Made by a program: the position numbers and the translations under genes. This document shows, piece after piece, positions 43,601-51,991 of a stretch of DNA of 64,000 bases. Each line of letters starts with the position of its first letter. Position 1 is the first letter of the stretch. Location: assembly GCA_964428355.1 (NCBI GenBank), contig CAYRYU010000034.1, forward strand, positions 5,093 to 69,092. The letters are read 5' to 3'. Below the pieces are notes generated by a model. That model did no database searches. It had not been told where the DNA came from and worked only from the letters and a program-made list of their open reading frames with translations. This DNA is from CAYRYU01 sp964428355 (lineage in GTDB: Bacteria; Muiribacteriota; Ozemobacteria; Ozemobacterales; Ozemobacteraceae).

Positions 43601-44853
43601 AAAAACCGCATGACTTTCTTCCCTATGCTCGTCACTCGATTTCCCAGGAGGACATCGAGTCGGTCATAGAGGTTCTTCGCTCCGATTTCCTTACCCAGGG
43701 CCCCGCGGTCGAAAGGTTCGAGTCCGAATTCTGCGCGGCAACGGGAGCCCCTTTCGCCGTTGCCTGCGCCAACGGGACTGCGGCTCTGCACCTTGCAGTC
43801 CTTGCTGGGAACCTGGGCAATGGGGACCGTGTGGTCACGACCCCGATATCCTTCGTCGCTTCCGCCAACGCCGCTCGTTTCGTTGGAGCGGACGTACGTT
43901 TCGCCGATATTGACGGGAAGACCTTGAACCTCAGCCCAAGCTCGGTCGAAGATGCTCTCATCCGGTCCGACGCCGAAGGTTGTCCCGTGAGAGCAGTGAT
44001 CACGGTAGATCTGGCGGGCCAGCCGTGCGACATGGAAGCTTTCGGAAGGCTTCGGGAAAGGTTCGGTTTCCTCTGGATCCAGGACGCCAGCCATTCCCTG
44101 GGTGCAACCTGGACGAATGGGGAAGGGAGATCTTTCAGGATCGGTGAATGGGAAGGCCCCGATCTGACGACCTTCAGTTTCCACGCAATCAAGAACATCA
44201 CGACCGGAGAGGGGGGGATGATAACCACCCATCGCGCAGACCTCGCGGAGAAACTGCGGAGGTTCCGCTCCCACGGCATCGTCCGCGAACCCGGCCAGTG
44301 GGTATTCCCCGAGGAAGGTTTCGAGCGGGAAATCTCCATCGGAAACGACGCTTCCCGCGGGCACGGGGAAAACCGACTCGCGAACCCCTGGTATTACGAG
44401 ATGCAGACCCTGGGCTTCAACTACCGTCTCACCGACATCCAGTGTGCCTTGGGCCTTTCCCAGTTGAAGCGTCTGAAAGCCAATGTCGAGAAAAGGCGGG
44501 GTTTTGACCGCGGGTATCGTGAGCGCATGAAAGGCCAGCCATGGATCCGCTTCCCGGTCGAACCGGATGGAACCAGCCACGCGCATCATCTCTCGATCGT
44601 CCGCCTTGATTATCCCGGCTTCGGAAAAACGCGCCGGGAGGTAATGTCTTCCCTCCACGACCAGGGGATCGGGACCCAGGTGCATTACATCCCGATCCCG
44701 ATGATGCCCTTCCATGCCGGTTCCGAAAGCATGGTCCGGCTTCCCGAGGCTCTTGCCTATTACCGGGAAGCTCTGTCCCTCCCCTGCTTCGCGGAAATGA
44801 AGAGTTCCGATGTCGAGCGAACCGCCAAAGCCCTGACCGGGATCTTCGAATGA
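43582..44853 (+). CDS. pseC: PLP aminotransferase, PseC type (DegT/DnrJ/EryC1)
   Basis: 423 aa. Second step: transaminates UDP-4-keto-6-deoxy-L-AltNAc with PLP. 'PYARHSISQEDIESVIEVL' at the N-terminus, 'ACANGTAALHLAV', and PLP-binding 'SFHAIKNITTGEGGM' with the Schiff-base Lys. 'NYRLTDIQCALGLSQL' and 'QVHYIPIPMMP' near the end are typical of the family. About 40 residues longer than Campylobacter PseC, mainly a loop before 'EMQTLGFNYR'. Overlaps both neighbours, so it is translationally coupled. Confidence 0.92.
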   Translation: MAGKGLKKPHDFLPYARHSISQEDIESVIEVLRSDFLTQGPAVERFESEFCAATGAPFAVACANGTAALHLAVLAGNLGNGDRVVTTPISFVASANAARFVGADVRFADIDGKTLNLSPSSVEDALIRSDAEGCPVRAVITVDLAGQPCDMEAFGRLRERFGFLWIQDASHSLGATWTNGEGRSFRIGEWEGPDLTTFSFHAIKNITTGEGGMITTHRADLAEKLRRFRSHGIVREPGQWVFPEEGFEREISIGNDASRGHGENRLANPWYYEMQTLGFNYRLTDIQCALGLSQLKRLKANVEKRRGFDRGYRERMKGQPWIRFPVEPDGTSHAHHLSIVRLDYPGFGKTRREVMSSLHDQGIGTQVHYIPIPMMPFHAGSESMVRLPEALAYYREALSLPCFAEMKSSDVERTAKALTGIFE

Positions 44854-45656
44854 ACCGACGGGTCGAGGTCCAGGTCGTGATCCAGGCCCGGATGGGCTCC
44901 ACGAGGCTTCCCGGAAAGGTTCTCCTGCCGCTCGGAGGGCGCCCGGTGCTCGGGCATGTGGTCCGGCGCTCATCCGCCGCCCGAAAGGTCGACAGAACGG
45001 TGGTTGCCACGACCACCCGGGCCGAGGACGACGCGATCGAGGGATTCTGCAAATCTTCAGGGATCCCGGTCTTCAGGGGAGATTCCGAGGACGTCCTGGA
45101 CCGATATAGAAGCGCGATCGGGGTATGGCCCACCGATGCCGTGATACGCATCACTGCGGACTGCCCGCTCATCGACCCCGCCGTGATAGATGATCTGATT
45201 TCCTTTTTCGGGAAAGGTTCCTGGGATTATGCCGCAAACGTAAATCCCCCCACGTTCCCCGCGGGTTTCGACGCCGAGATCCTTTCCTCCCAATCTCTCG
45301 AGCGTGCCTGGCGCGAGGCTTCCCTCAAATCTCACCGGGAGCACGTTACCCTATTCATAAGGGAGCATCCGGAGTCCTTCCGGATTGGAAACCTTACGGC
45401 GAAGACCGATCGGTCGGCTTTGCGCTGCACGCTCGACCGGCCTGAAGATTACACCTTTCTCGAGGCTCTTTTCGCCCATATTCCCGAAGGCGATCCGGCG
45501 GTGGGCCTGGAAGATATCCTTCGGATCATCGATTCCAATCCCGAGCTTGCGAAGCTCAACGCCGGAATCGACCGCTACGAGGGAGTCAAGAAAAGCACCC
45601 AAGCCGAAAACCGCCCGCTCGATCTGATCCTCCCACAAACCACGAAGATTCCCTGA
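44850..45656 (+). CDS. cytidylyltransferase, PseF/SpsF type
   Basis: 268 aa. 'VVIQARMGSTRLPGKVLLPL' is the nucleotide-binding signature of SpsF-like CMP-sugar synthetases, followed by 'RVIRITADCPLIDP'-like and 'RCTLDRPEDYTFLEALF' segments. In a pse cluster it most likely activates pseudaminic acid with CTP as the last step. It is of the SpsF branch, not the NeuA-like branch used by Campylobacter PseF. 4-bp overlap with pseC. The last ~30 residues are poorly conserved in style. Confidence 0.82.
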   Translation: MNRRVEVQVVIQARMGSTRLPGKVLLPLGGRPVLGHVVRRSSAARKVDRTVVATTTRAEDDAIEGFCKSSGIPVFRGDSEDVLDRYRSAIGVWPTDAVIRITADCPLIDPAVIDDLISFFGKGSWDYAANVNPPTFPAGFDAEILSSQSLERAWREASLKSHREHVTLFIREHPESFRIGNLTAKTDRSALRCTLDRPEDYTFLEALFAHIPEGDPAVGLEDILRIIDSNPELAKLNAGIDRYEGVKKSTQAENRPLDLILPQTTKIP

Positions 45657-45729
45657 CTCCGCGAAGTGAGGGAGTCTCCAAGAGTAGTCCAATACCCGCG
45701 TTCCCACCAAGATTGAAAGGAGAATAACC

Positions 45730-46779
45730 GTGGCGATTTCAAATCCCTGTCGGACTGTTCTTTTCCTGTTCCCTCTCGCGCTGATCATTGCGTTTTCCCC
45801 GATAGCCTGGGGGCAGGCAGCCGATTCCGGATGGGTGGTCGATTCGGGGCTCAAGATGCACCTGGGCTACTTCGTCGAACCCGAACCCGTAATCCCCGAA
45901 GCGCAGGCAGCGACGATGCCGGTGATTGCCCTTACCCCGGAGTCGAAGGAGTTCGAGCCCGACATCACCAACATCAGCCTTTCCGGAATCCGCGGACTCG
46001 GATTTCCCCTTCCCGACCGACCCCACCCGGAAACCTTCACGTTCTTCCTCAAATTCTTCGCCTATCCGCAGTTCCTGTCGGCAGCCGGCTCCTTCGAAAA
46101 GATCTTCGAAAGGTTTCTCCTCTCGAAAATGACGGAGCTTCCGGTATTGAAGGAATTCGCTGGAAAACCGGGCAATGTAGTCGTCAAGATGGGAAACATC
46201 GCCCCCGCGACCACGGTCTTCACAGCACAGAAACCGTATCCGCCCTTCCGCCTCCCCAAGACCCCCTTCAAGACGCCCGCCGGGGAGGCATCACCCCAGG
46301 ATTTCTTCGACTCGAACATCCCCTTTTCGTCGATCTACCTGACCCCGGCCGCGAATGAACCCGCTGACCTTTCTGCGGACGACCGGGCCAAATGGAGCGC
46401 GAACGGGGTTTTGTCCTTCCACAAGCAACTCGTGGCTGTCTACGAACAGAACCTGAAGGAACTCAAGGTCGCCGATCCTCAGAAAACCCGCTGTTTCCAG
46501 GTCCCTTTGCCTGGCGAACGGGGAAAAGACCCGACGGTTTTCGCCTCGCTCGAGCTGTTGCAGACCCCCTTCGTGTTCGGCAACTTCCGCGACCTCCCGA
46601 TGCCCCACGACCCCAAGAAGATCTTTCTCTCGGGTCTTCTCCTGGTTCATTACAGTGAATTCAAGGGGCCCGCGGGAACCACCCCCGAGAACCTCGTCAT
46701 CCATTCCCCCGAGTTCGAAAAGCAGTTCAAGGCGGAAAAGGCATACGTCCTCGAAATTGGTTCGGTTGTGCGTTTCTAG
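45730..46779 (+). CDS. secreted protein of unknown function
   Basis: 349 aa from GTG 45730, with AAAGGAG upstream. Signal peptide about 1-30 (cleaved near 'WGQA'). The rest is soluble, with a Phe/Pro-rich middle ('HPETFTFFLKFFAYPQF') and no repeats. No family recognised. It sits inside the glycan cluster, but a 73-bp spacer before it and a repeat element after it suggest it may be a separate unit. A 6-bp inverted repeat (GACTCC...GGAGTC, from 45658) lies in the spacer. Confidence 0.65.
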   Translation: MAISNPCRTVLFLFPLALIIAFSPIAWGQAADSGWVVDSGLKMHLGYFVEPEPVIPEAQAATMPVIALTPESKEFEPDITNISLSGIRGLGFPLPDRPHPETFTFFLKFFAYPQFLSAAGSFEKIFERFLLSKMTELPVLKEFAGKPGNVVVKMGNIAPATTVFTAQKPYPPFRLPKTPFKTPAGEASPQDFFDSNIPFSSIYLTPAANEPADLSADDRAKWSANGVLSFHKQLVAVYEQNLKELKVADPQKTRCFQVPLPGERGKDPTVFASLELLQTPFVFGNFRDLPMPHDPKKIFLSGLLLVHYSEFKGPAGTTPENLVIHSPEFEKQFKAEKAYVLEIGSVVRF

Positions 46780-46795
46780 ACGGGCGACCAAAGCT

Positions 46796-46975
46796 GCCAC
46801 GGAGNNNNNNNNNNNNNNNNNNNNNNNNNNNNNNNNNNNNNNNNNNNNNNNNNNNNNNNNNNNNNNNNNNNNNNNNNNNNNNNNNNNNNNNNNNNNNNNN
46901 NNNNCCGAGACGCAAAGAAAAGCCCCTGGGCGCGGATTTTTAAACTTCATCTCTGTGCCTTGGTGACTCTGTGGC
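46796..46975. repeat. palindromic-ended intergenic repeat with assembly gap
   Basis: The left end GCCACGGAG and the right end (complement GCCACAGAGTCACC) are inverted copies, and both ends continue with 'CACCNAG/GCACAGAGA'-like sequence. This resembles the 'ACAGAG/CTCTGTGGC' extragenic elements scattered through many environmental bacterial genomes. The 100 N at 46805-46904 show that it broke the assembly. No gene is visible between 46780 and 47056. Confidence 0.6.
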
Positions 46976-47056
46976 AAGCCCGTTTCAGCGGCAATCCCGG
47001 GACGAACGGTCCTTGACGCACCGGGAACCAACCGATAGAATGGCCACCGAGAGCCC

Positions 47057-48100
47057 ATGAAGATCGGGAAAAGGACAATCGGCGGCGGAAATCCCAGCTT
47101 CGTCATCGCCGAAGCTGGAAGCAACCACAATCGCGACCTTGCCACGGCCCTCCGGCTCATCGAGGTCGCGGCCGATGCAGGGGCGGACGCGGTCAAGTTC
47201 CAGCTCTTCAGTGCGGAGAAGCTCTATTCCAAGAAAACTCCCATGGCAACCTACCTCCGGGACAAGAACCTCGCCAAACCGGGAGAAACTCTCTGGGACA
47301 TCATCAAACGGAATGAAATCCCGCGTGGTTGGCTTCCCCAACTCGTTTCCCGTTGCAGGGAAAGGGGGATCGCCTTTCTTGCGACCCCTTTCGATCTCGA
47401 GGCGGTCGACGAGCTCGAGGAAGTCGGAGTCGAGGTTTTCAAGGTCGCGAGTTTCGAGATCACCCACCTTCCGCTTCTGGAAAGAGTCGGAAGGACCGGA
47501 AAACCATTGATCCTGTCGACCGGGATGGCGAGCCTCGAGGATGTGGAAACCGCTCTCACCGCTTTCAGGAAGGGGGGAGGAAAGGAGATCGCGCTACTCC
47601 ACTGCGCAATAGCCTACCCACCTCGCTTCGAGGACCTCAACCTGCGCGTCATGGACACCCTCAGGCAGGCATTCCAGGTTCCAACGGGTTTTTCCGACCA
47701 CACCATGGGGTTCGTATCCGACATCGCCGCCGTGGCACGGGGTGCCGAGATCATCGAGAAGCATTTCACCCTCGACCGCCGGTCCGAAGGGCCCGACCAT
47801 CCATTCTCCCTCGAACCCGATGAACTGAAGGCGATGGTGGCCGCGATCCGGGATGCGGAAGCCGCTCTGGGGAGTCCGGTAAAGGGCCACACTCCCGCCG
47901 AGGAGGAACTCCATCGTCTTGCCAGGAGAAGCCTCGTTGCGGCATGTCGCATTCCCGCAGGAACGGTCATTACCCCGGCCATGATCGCCGTGAAGCGCCC
48001 GGGATACGGCATCCCGACGCGGCAAATCGATCTGGTCATCGGAAGAACCGCCAGAATCGACATCGACGAGGATGATATACTCGCGTGGGAGATGTTTTGA
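47057..48100 (+). CDS. pseI: pseudaminic acid synthase (NeuB family)
   Basis: 347 aa. Condenses a 2,4-diacetamido-hexose with phosphoenolpyruvate. TIM barrel with 'SFVIAEAGSNHNRDLATA', 'AGADAVKFQLFSAEKLY', 'ATPFDLEAVDEL', 'KVASFEITHLPLL', 'STGMASLEDVE' and 'GFSDHTMG'. A C-terminal antifreeze-like SAF domain (about 285-345) has 'RRSLVAACRIPAGTVIT'. Choice of PseI over NeuB or LegI rests on pseB/pseC and the pse-associated methylase around it. Confidence 0.88.
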   Translation: MKIGKRTIGGGNPSFVIAEAGSNHNRDLATALRLIEVAADAGADAVKFQLFSAEKLYSKKTPMATYLRDKNLAKPGETLWDIIKRNEIPRGWLPQLVSRCRERGIAFLATPFDLEAVDELEEVGVEVFKVASFEITHLPLLERVGRTGKPLILSTGMASLEDVETALTAFRKGGGKEIALLHCAIAYPPRFEDLNLRVMDTLRQAFQVPTGFSDHTMGFVSDIAAVARGAEIIEKHFTLDRRSEGPDHPFSLEPDELKAMVAAIRDAEAALGSPVKGHTPAEEELHRLARRSLVAACRIPAGTVITPAMIAVKRPGYGIPTRQIDLVIGRTARIDIDEDDILAWEMF

Positions 48101-48981
48101 ACCCCGCAATCGGATCATCCCAACCGGAAGCCCTCATCAGACCTTTCAGGCCCGATGACTCCGCGTTGCTGCTCGAATGGCGAAACCATCCTTCCCATCG
48201 CCAACAGTCCTTCCGCAGTGATCCTATTCCGGAGGAAGAGCATCGTGCGTGGTTCGCCCGCTTCCTGGCAATGCCGGGAAATCTTGGCCTGATCCTCGAA
48301 GCCGAAGGGAAGCCTCTCGCCCAGGTCCGCTTCGAATGCGGACCTCTCCCTGGAACCGCGAGGGTCTCGGTGGCGGTATCGCCCGGCTCGGAGGGTCGCG
48401 GACTGGGTTTCAGAGTCCTTTCCGGTTCGATGGTTCTTCCCGAGGTTCTCTCCCTGGGAATCCAGCTGCGGGCGGAGACCCTTTCCTCGAACACGGCTTC
48501 GATGCGGCTGTTCCAGAAAGCCGGATTCCTTCCTGTCAGCCAGGAAAACCGGGAGGGTAAGGGATTCGTCGAATGGAGATTCCTCCCCCGTCAACATGCC
48601 CTCAGGGAAATTCCATTCAGCGTCATGGGTCTGGGCAGCTCGGTTCCGTCGGTCCTGGAAGGTCTCAAGCCATTCGGCCTGGTTCCAAGCCCGGGGAAAG
48701 CCCGGGACCAGGCTTCCAAAGGAAACCCCGGAACGCATGCCGGAAGGGCCCGGCACCACCTCTTCCTCGTCACCCCATCGCCCTCCCTCATCCGGATGAC
48801 GACCGAAGGTTTCGGAGGGCCGGTTTTCGTCCTGCATACCGACCGGCTCGAGGCATTCAACCTCCCCAGGGTTGTACTAGGGCAGTTCTCGGGCTACGCA
48901 TCCCCCATTCTTGCGCCGCATGCCCGGATCATGGATATCCTCGCTTTCTCAGGAGCACTTCTCGTTGCCGAAAAAAGCTGA
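48097..48981 (+). CDS. GNAT acetyltransferase (PseH-like) with extra C-terminal domain
   Basis: 294 aa from TTG 48097, five bases after GGGAG and overlapping the pseI stop (TTGA). Residues ~10-160 are a GNAT fold: 'IRPFRPDDSALLLEWRNHP', 'VAVSPGSEGRGLGFRVL' (acetyl-CoA loop) and 'ETLSSNTASMRLFQKAGF'. PseH acetylates the 4-amino group made by PseC. The remaining ~130 residues ('PFSVMGLGSSVPSVLEGL', 'GQFSGYASPILAPHARIM') are not recognised. They might supply a missing function such as part of the PseG step, but they do not look like its GT-B fold. Confidence 0.78.
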   Translation: MNPAIGSSQPEALIRPFRPDDSALLLEWRNHPSHRQQSFRSDPIPEEEHRAWFARFLAMPGNLGLILEAEGKPLAQVRFECGPLPGTARVSVAVSPGSEGRGLGFRVLSGSMVLPEVLSLGIQLRAETLSSNTASMRLFQKAGFLPVSQENREGKGFVEWRFLPRQHALREIPFSVMGLGSSVPSVLEGLKPFGLVPSPGKARDQASKGNPGTHAGRARHHLFLVTPSPSLIRMTTEGFGGPVFVLHTDRLEAFNLPRVVLGQFSGYASPILAPHARIMDILAFSGALLVAEKS

Positions 48982-48991
48982 CACGAATACC

Positions 48992-49165
48992 ACGACGGGG
49001 GGAATGCGCCCGAATAGCCAGGATGGCGAGATTCCTGAGGGCGCGAGCCCCACGACGGGGCGAATGCGCCCGAATAGCCAGGATGGCGAGATTCCTGAGG
49101 GCGCGAGCCCCACGACGGGGCGAATGCGCCCGAATAGCCAGGATGGCGCAGTCCTTGAGGGCGCC
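48992..49165 (+). repeat. 60-bp tandem repeat, in frame with the methylase N-terminus
   Basis: Nearly three units of 60 bp, each starting CCACGACGGGGCGAATGCGC (the first has GGGGGG). The unit encodes 20 residues (GRMRPNSQDGEIPEGASPTT) without stops. It holds inverted arms GGGCG/CGCCC and, in the last unit, GGCGC/GCGCC. Not a CRISPR: there are no spacers. Shares two blocks with the hybrid kinase gene. Confidence 0.85.
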
Positions 49166-49807
49166 AACTCGCTCGAGCTTTGGAAAGGCCGCTTCGGAGA
49201 CGAGTACACCACACGAAACCTCGTCGATCACAAGCAGCGGATCCCCTTTTTCCGGTATGTCCTTGGACTCGCCTCTGGAGTCAAGACCATCTGCGAATTG
49301 GGGGCGAACAAGGGCCACAATCTGGAAGCATTCAGGGCGATCTCATCAGATCTTTCCCTTACCGGGGTCGAGGTGAACCCTCAGGCTTTCAAGGTTCTTT
49401 CCACCCTGGAAAACGTGGCTGCGGTCCGTTCGAGTATCCAGGATTTCTCTCCCGTTTCCACGTTCGACCTCGTTTTCACCTGCGGCGTCCTGATCCATGT
49501 CCCCCCCGCCGATCTGAATGAGGTATACAACAGGATCTTCGGACTTTCGGACCGGTACATCCTTCTGAACGAATATTTCAGCCCATCCCCCGTCGAGATC
49601 CCCTACCGGGGAACCTCCGGAACGTTGTTCAAACGCGATTTCGGAACGGAGTTTCTCGAAGGCCGTGAAGATAAGTTGGAGATCGTCGACTATGGCTTCC
49701 TCTGGAAACGGGCCCATCCCGCATGGGACAACACGACCTGGTGGCTGTTCGAAAAAAGAATGGATGCTTCCGGCCAAATCCCAGATTCGTCTTCGAGAAA
49801 GCGCTAG
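49004..49807 (+). CDS. pseudaminic-acid-biosynthesis-associated methyltransferase
   Basis: SAM-dependent methylase matching the pse-associated family (TIGR03587-like). It opens 'LELWKGRFGDEYTTRN', then has SAM motif I 'ICELGANKGHNLEAF', motif II 'GVEVNP' and motif IV 'FDLVFTCGVLIHVPPADL'. The core starts at about base 49172. Upstream the frame continues through three repeat units, each offering an ATG (49004, 49064, 49124), so the start is uncertain. The repeats add up to ~55 residues to the N-terminus. It overlaps the peroxiredoxin stop on the opposite strand by 4 bp. Confidence 0.85.
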   Translation: MRPNSQDGEIPEGASPTTGRMRPNSQDGEIPEGASPTTGRMRPNSQDGAVLEGANSLELWKGRFGDEYTTRNLVDHKQRIPFFRYVLGLASGVKTICELGANKGHNLEAFRAISSDLSLTGVEVNPQAFKVLSTLENVAAVRSSIQDFSPVSTFDLVFTCGVLIHVPPADLNEVYNRIFGLSDRYILLNEYFSPSPVEIPYRGTSGTLFKRDFGTEFLEGREDKLEIVDYGFLWKRAHPAWDNTTWWLFEKRMDASGQIPDSSSRKR

Positions 49808-50265
49808 GTTGCCTTCGGGGCGAGGGACCGGGCGGCTTCGAGTGCCCGCTGGACGTGCTCCCTGGCTTCCAGTTGCGAGTTGAAGATCAGGCGGATGATG
49901 CCTTCCCGGTCGATGACGTAGGTGACCCGGCCGGGGATGACCATCAGGTTCCTGGGAACCTCGAAGGCCTTGCGTACGGATCCGTCGGTGTCCGCCAGCA
50001 GGGGATATGAAAGGCGGTGGTTGTCGGCGAACGCCTTGTGACTCGAGACGGAATCGGAACTGATACCCAGCACGACTGCTTCGGCTTCCTCGAACGCGGC
50101 AGTCATGTCGCGAAAACTGCATACCTCGATGGTGCAGATGGGGGAATCGTCCTTGGGGTAGAAAAACAGGACCACGGTCTTCCTGCCTTTGAAATCGGCC
50201 AGGGAAACGCGGTTTCCTTCATTGTCCTTCAGGATGAAATCGGGGGCCTTGTCGCCTTCTCTCAT
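49804..50265 (-). CDS. bcp: peroxiredoxin (Bcp/PrxQ type)
   Basis: 153 aa. Reduces hydroperoxides with thioredoxin as electron donor. Peroxidatic Cys44 in 'FFYPKDDSPICTIEVCSF' and resolving Cys49 five residues on, the PrxQ arrangement. Ser41 takes the place of the common Thr of PxxxTxxC. 'NLMVIPGRVTYVIDREGIIR' follows. Cytoplasmic. Lies 33 bp after the TPR/cold-shock fusion on the same strand and may be co-transcribed with it. Confidence 0.93.
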   Translation of the reverse strand: MREGDKAPDFILKDNEGNRVSLADFKGRKTVVLFFYPKDDSPICTIEVCSFRDMTAAFEEAEAVVLGISSDSVSSHKAFADNHRLSYPLLADTDGSVRKAFEVPRNLMVIPGRVTYVIDREGIIRLIFNSQLEAREHVQRALEAARSLAPKAT

Positions 50266-50298
50266 ATGTCCCTCGAAAGGAGGATGCTTTTCAACAGG

Positions 50299-51768
50299 TC
50301 AGGTGGTGGGAGGCTTTTCAGGAGGTTTTTCAGGAGGTTTTTCAGGAAGCTTTTCCGGAGGAGGGGGAGGCGGCGGGGGAATCCTCCTTTTCCTGGGGCG
50401 GATGTTGATCGCCTGTTCGATCGGGTTTTCCGAAAGGCCCAGGATGGTCTTGATCTCGAACAGGACCTCCTGTCCGACTTTCAGGTCTTCGAGCAGGTCC
50501 TGGGAAAGGGATGCGAACGGGAAAACGATTTCCCGGCCGCCGCTGGTGGCGATCTTTCCGATCCTGCGTTTCTCATCGAACCGGATTATGGTGCCCGGAA
50601 GGGTATCTGCCTGATCCGCGGCTTCGATCCGCTCGACCTGGACCGCGATGATCCCGACCTTGTCCTTGACGACCCCGAACCTGATCGCGTCACCCTTTCG
50701 AAGGGTATCCTGGTCTTCCACCGAAAGAGCGCTGAAATGGAGAAGGACCTCGGGATACTCCGGGCAGGAGGCGACCCCGATCCCGGTTTCGGTGTTGAAC
50801 CACTTCACCACACCCTCCACAACCGCATCAGGGGTGGGATCATTGATTATCTCCTCCACTGTCGAACCCACATCCTGCTTTATCTGCCTGATCTTTTCCA
50901 AGAGCTGGATCACTTCGGGCTGATCGGCCCGGCTCTTGAGCGACTCATCCAGGGTCTGGATGGCAAGCCCCAGGAGCCGCTTCTTGAAATAGACCAGGCC
51001 GAGGAAAAGAAGGGCTGAAGAGTCTCCGGGAGCATTCCGGAGAGCTTCCAGAAGGTGGGCTTCCGCATCCTCGAGCTGTTCGAGCTCATAAAGGACGCCC
51101 CCGACGTCCCGGTGGTATTCGGCCTTGTATGGATACTGCTCGAGAAGGTTGTTGTAGACTTCCAGCGCCTCCTCGAACCATTTCATCTTCGAATAGGTGT
51201 CCGCGAGCAGTTCCTGGGCCTGGAGATTCCTGGGGTCGACCTTGAGGGTTTCCTTGAAACCTTCGGCGGCATCGAGGAAATGGGTATCGGCTTTTTCATC
51301 TTCATGGAGCAGCCGGAACAGGTCTCCAAGATACCAATGGAACATGGGGTTCTTCTTGTCGAGCTGGAGACCCTGTTGGAAGCTCCTTATGGCATCGTCG
51401 AACTGCTTGGACAACTGGTATGCCAACCCGAGGGTTTCGTAGAACTCCGGTTGCCGGGGGTTGATCCTGAGACATTCCTTCAGGATCTGGATCGAATCGG
51501 CGTGTTTCCCTTCCGAAAGCGCGGTAACCGCGGCGTCAAACTGCTTTTCAAGGTTCTCGAGGAAGGTCCGCAGGTTTCCGTCGTATTCCGCCCTCTTTCC
51601 CTCGTCGCAAAGGATATCGAAGGCATCCTTGAGTTCCTTGAGTTTGGAGATGTTCGCGAGGGGGCTGTCGGATACGAAAAGATCCGCGTACATTTTATTG
51701 AAGGCCTTCTGGATGTCCTCGAACGACGCGAAGTTCGGGAGACCGAAAAGCTGGTAGAAATTTTGCAT
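50299..51768 (-). CDS. pseudo-J-domain, TPR and double cold-shock-like fusion protein
   Basis: 489 aa. Residues ~1-65 look like a DnaJ J-domain ('YQLFGLPNFASFEDIQKAFN', 'LKDAFDILCDEGKRAEYD'), but the HPD tripeptide is replaced by 'VSDSP', so DnaK stimulation is unlikely. About seven TPRs follow (about 75-310). Then come two cold-shock/OB-like domains: 'GVVKWFNTETGIGVASCP' (about 325-385) and 'GTIIRFDEKRRIGKIATSGG' (about 393-450). It ends in a Pro/Lys/Glu repeat tail (PPEK)n. Suggests a protein scaffold tethered to RNA or ssDNA. A perfect minus-strand -10 TATAAT (51800-51795) lies ~27 bases upstream. Confidence 0.85.
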   Translation of the reverse strand: MQNFYQLFGLPNFASFEDIQKAFNKMYADLFVSDSPLANISKLKELKDAFDILCDEGKRAEYDGNLRTFLENLEKQFDAAVTALSEGKHADSIQILKECLRINPRQPEFYETLGLAYQLSKQFDDAIRSFQQGLQLDKKNPMFHWYLGDLFRLLHEDEKADTHFLDAAEGFKETLKVDPRNLQAQELLADTYSKMKWFEEALEVYNNLLEQYPYKAEYHRDVGGVLYELEQLEDAEAHLLEALRNAPGDSSALLFLGLVYFKKRLLGLAIQTLDESLKSRADQPEVIQLLEKIRQIKQDVGSTVEEIINDPTPDAVVEGVVKWFNTETGIGVASCPEYPEVLLHFSALSVEDQDTLRKGDAIRFGVVKDKVGIIAVQVERIEAADQADTLPGTIIRFDEKRRIGKIATSGGREIVFPFASLSQDLLEDLKVGQEVLFEIKTILGLSENPIEQAINIRPRKRRIPPPPPPPPEKLPEKPPEKPPEKPPTT

Positions 51769-51794
51769 GGACCATTTCCCCCTGGAGCGGGAAG

Positions 51795-51800
51795 ATTATA
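51795..51800 (-). promoter_or_regulatory. -10 box of the TPR/cold-shock gene
   Basis: TATAAT on the minus strand, preceded by TGTGA. A possible -35 TTGCGG is 19 bases upstream. The resulting leader would be about 20 bases. Confidence 0.5.
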
Positions 51801-51926
51801 TCACAAAGGTTCCCCATCACCGCAAAATTTCTCGGAAAACACGGACGTCAGCCAGCTATAGTGCCCGTGGCAAATGGCCGGTCGCGGGAAAGCCCCCCCG
51901 GGAATCACCCCATCCCATTGGGAATA

Positions 51927-51955
51927 TTGAAAATGGAGCGGTTAGAAGGTAAAGT
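51927..51955 (+). promoter_or_regulatory. promoter of the second LptF/G permease
   Basis: -35 TTGAAA (51927-51932), 17 bases, -10 TAAAGT (51950-51955), ending 36 bases before the ATG. A G-rich stretch with AGGAGG follows. Confidence 0.5.
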
Positions 51956-51991
51956 GAAGGACATCAAGCAGGAGGGGGGGCACAGGGGGAA

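Noticed and set aside
48992..49165. CRISPR-like appearance of the 60-bp repeats
   Set aside because: Units are directly abutting with no unique spacers, only about three copies, and no cas genes.
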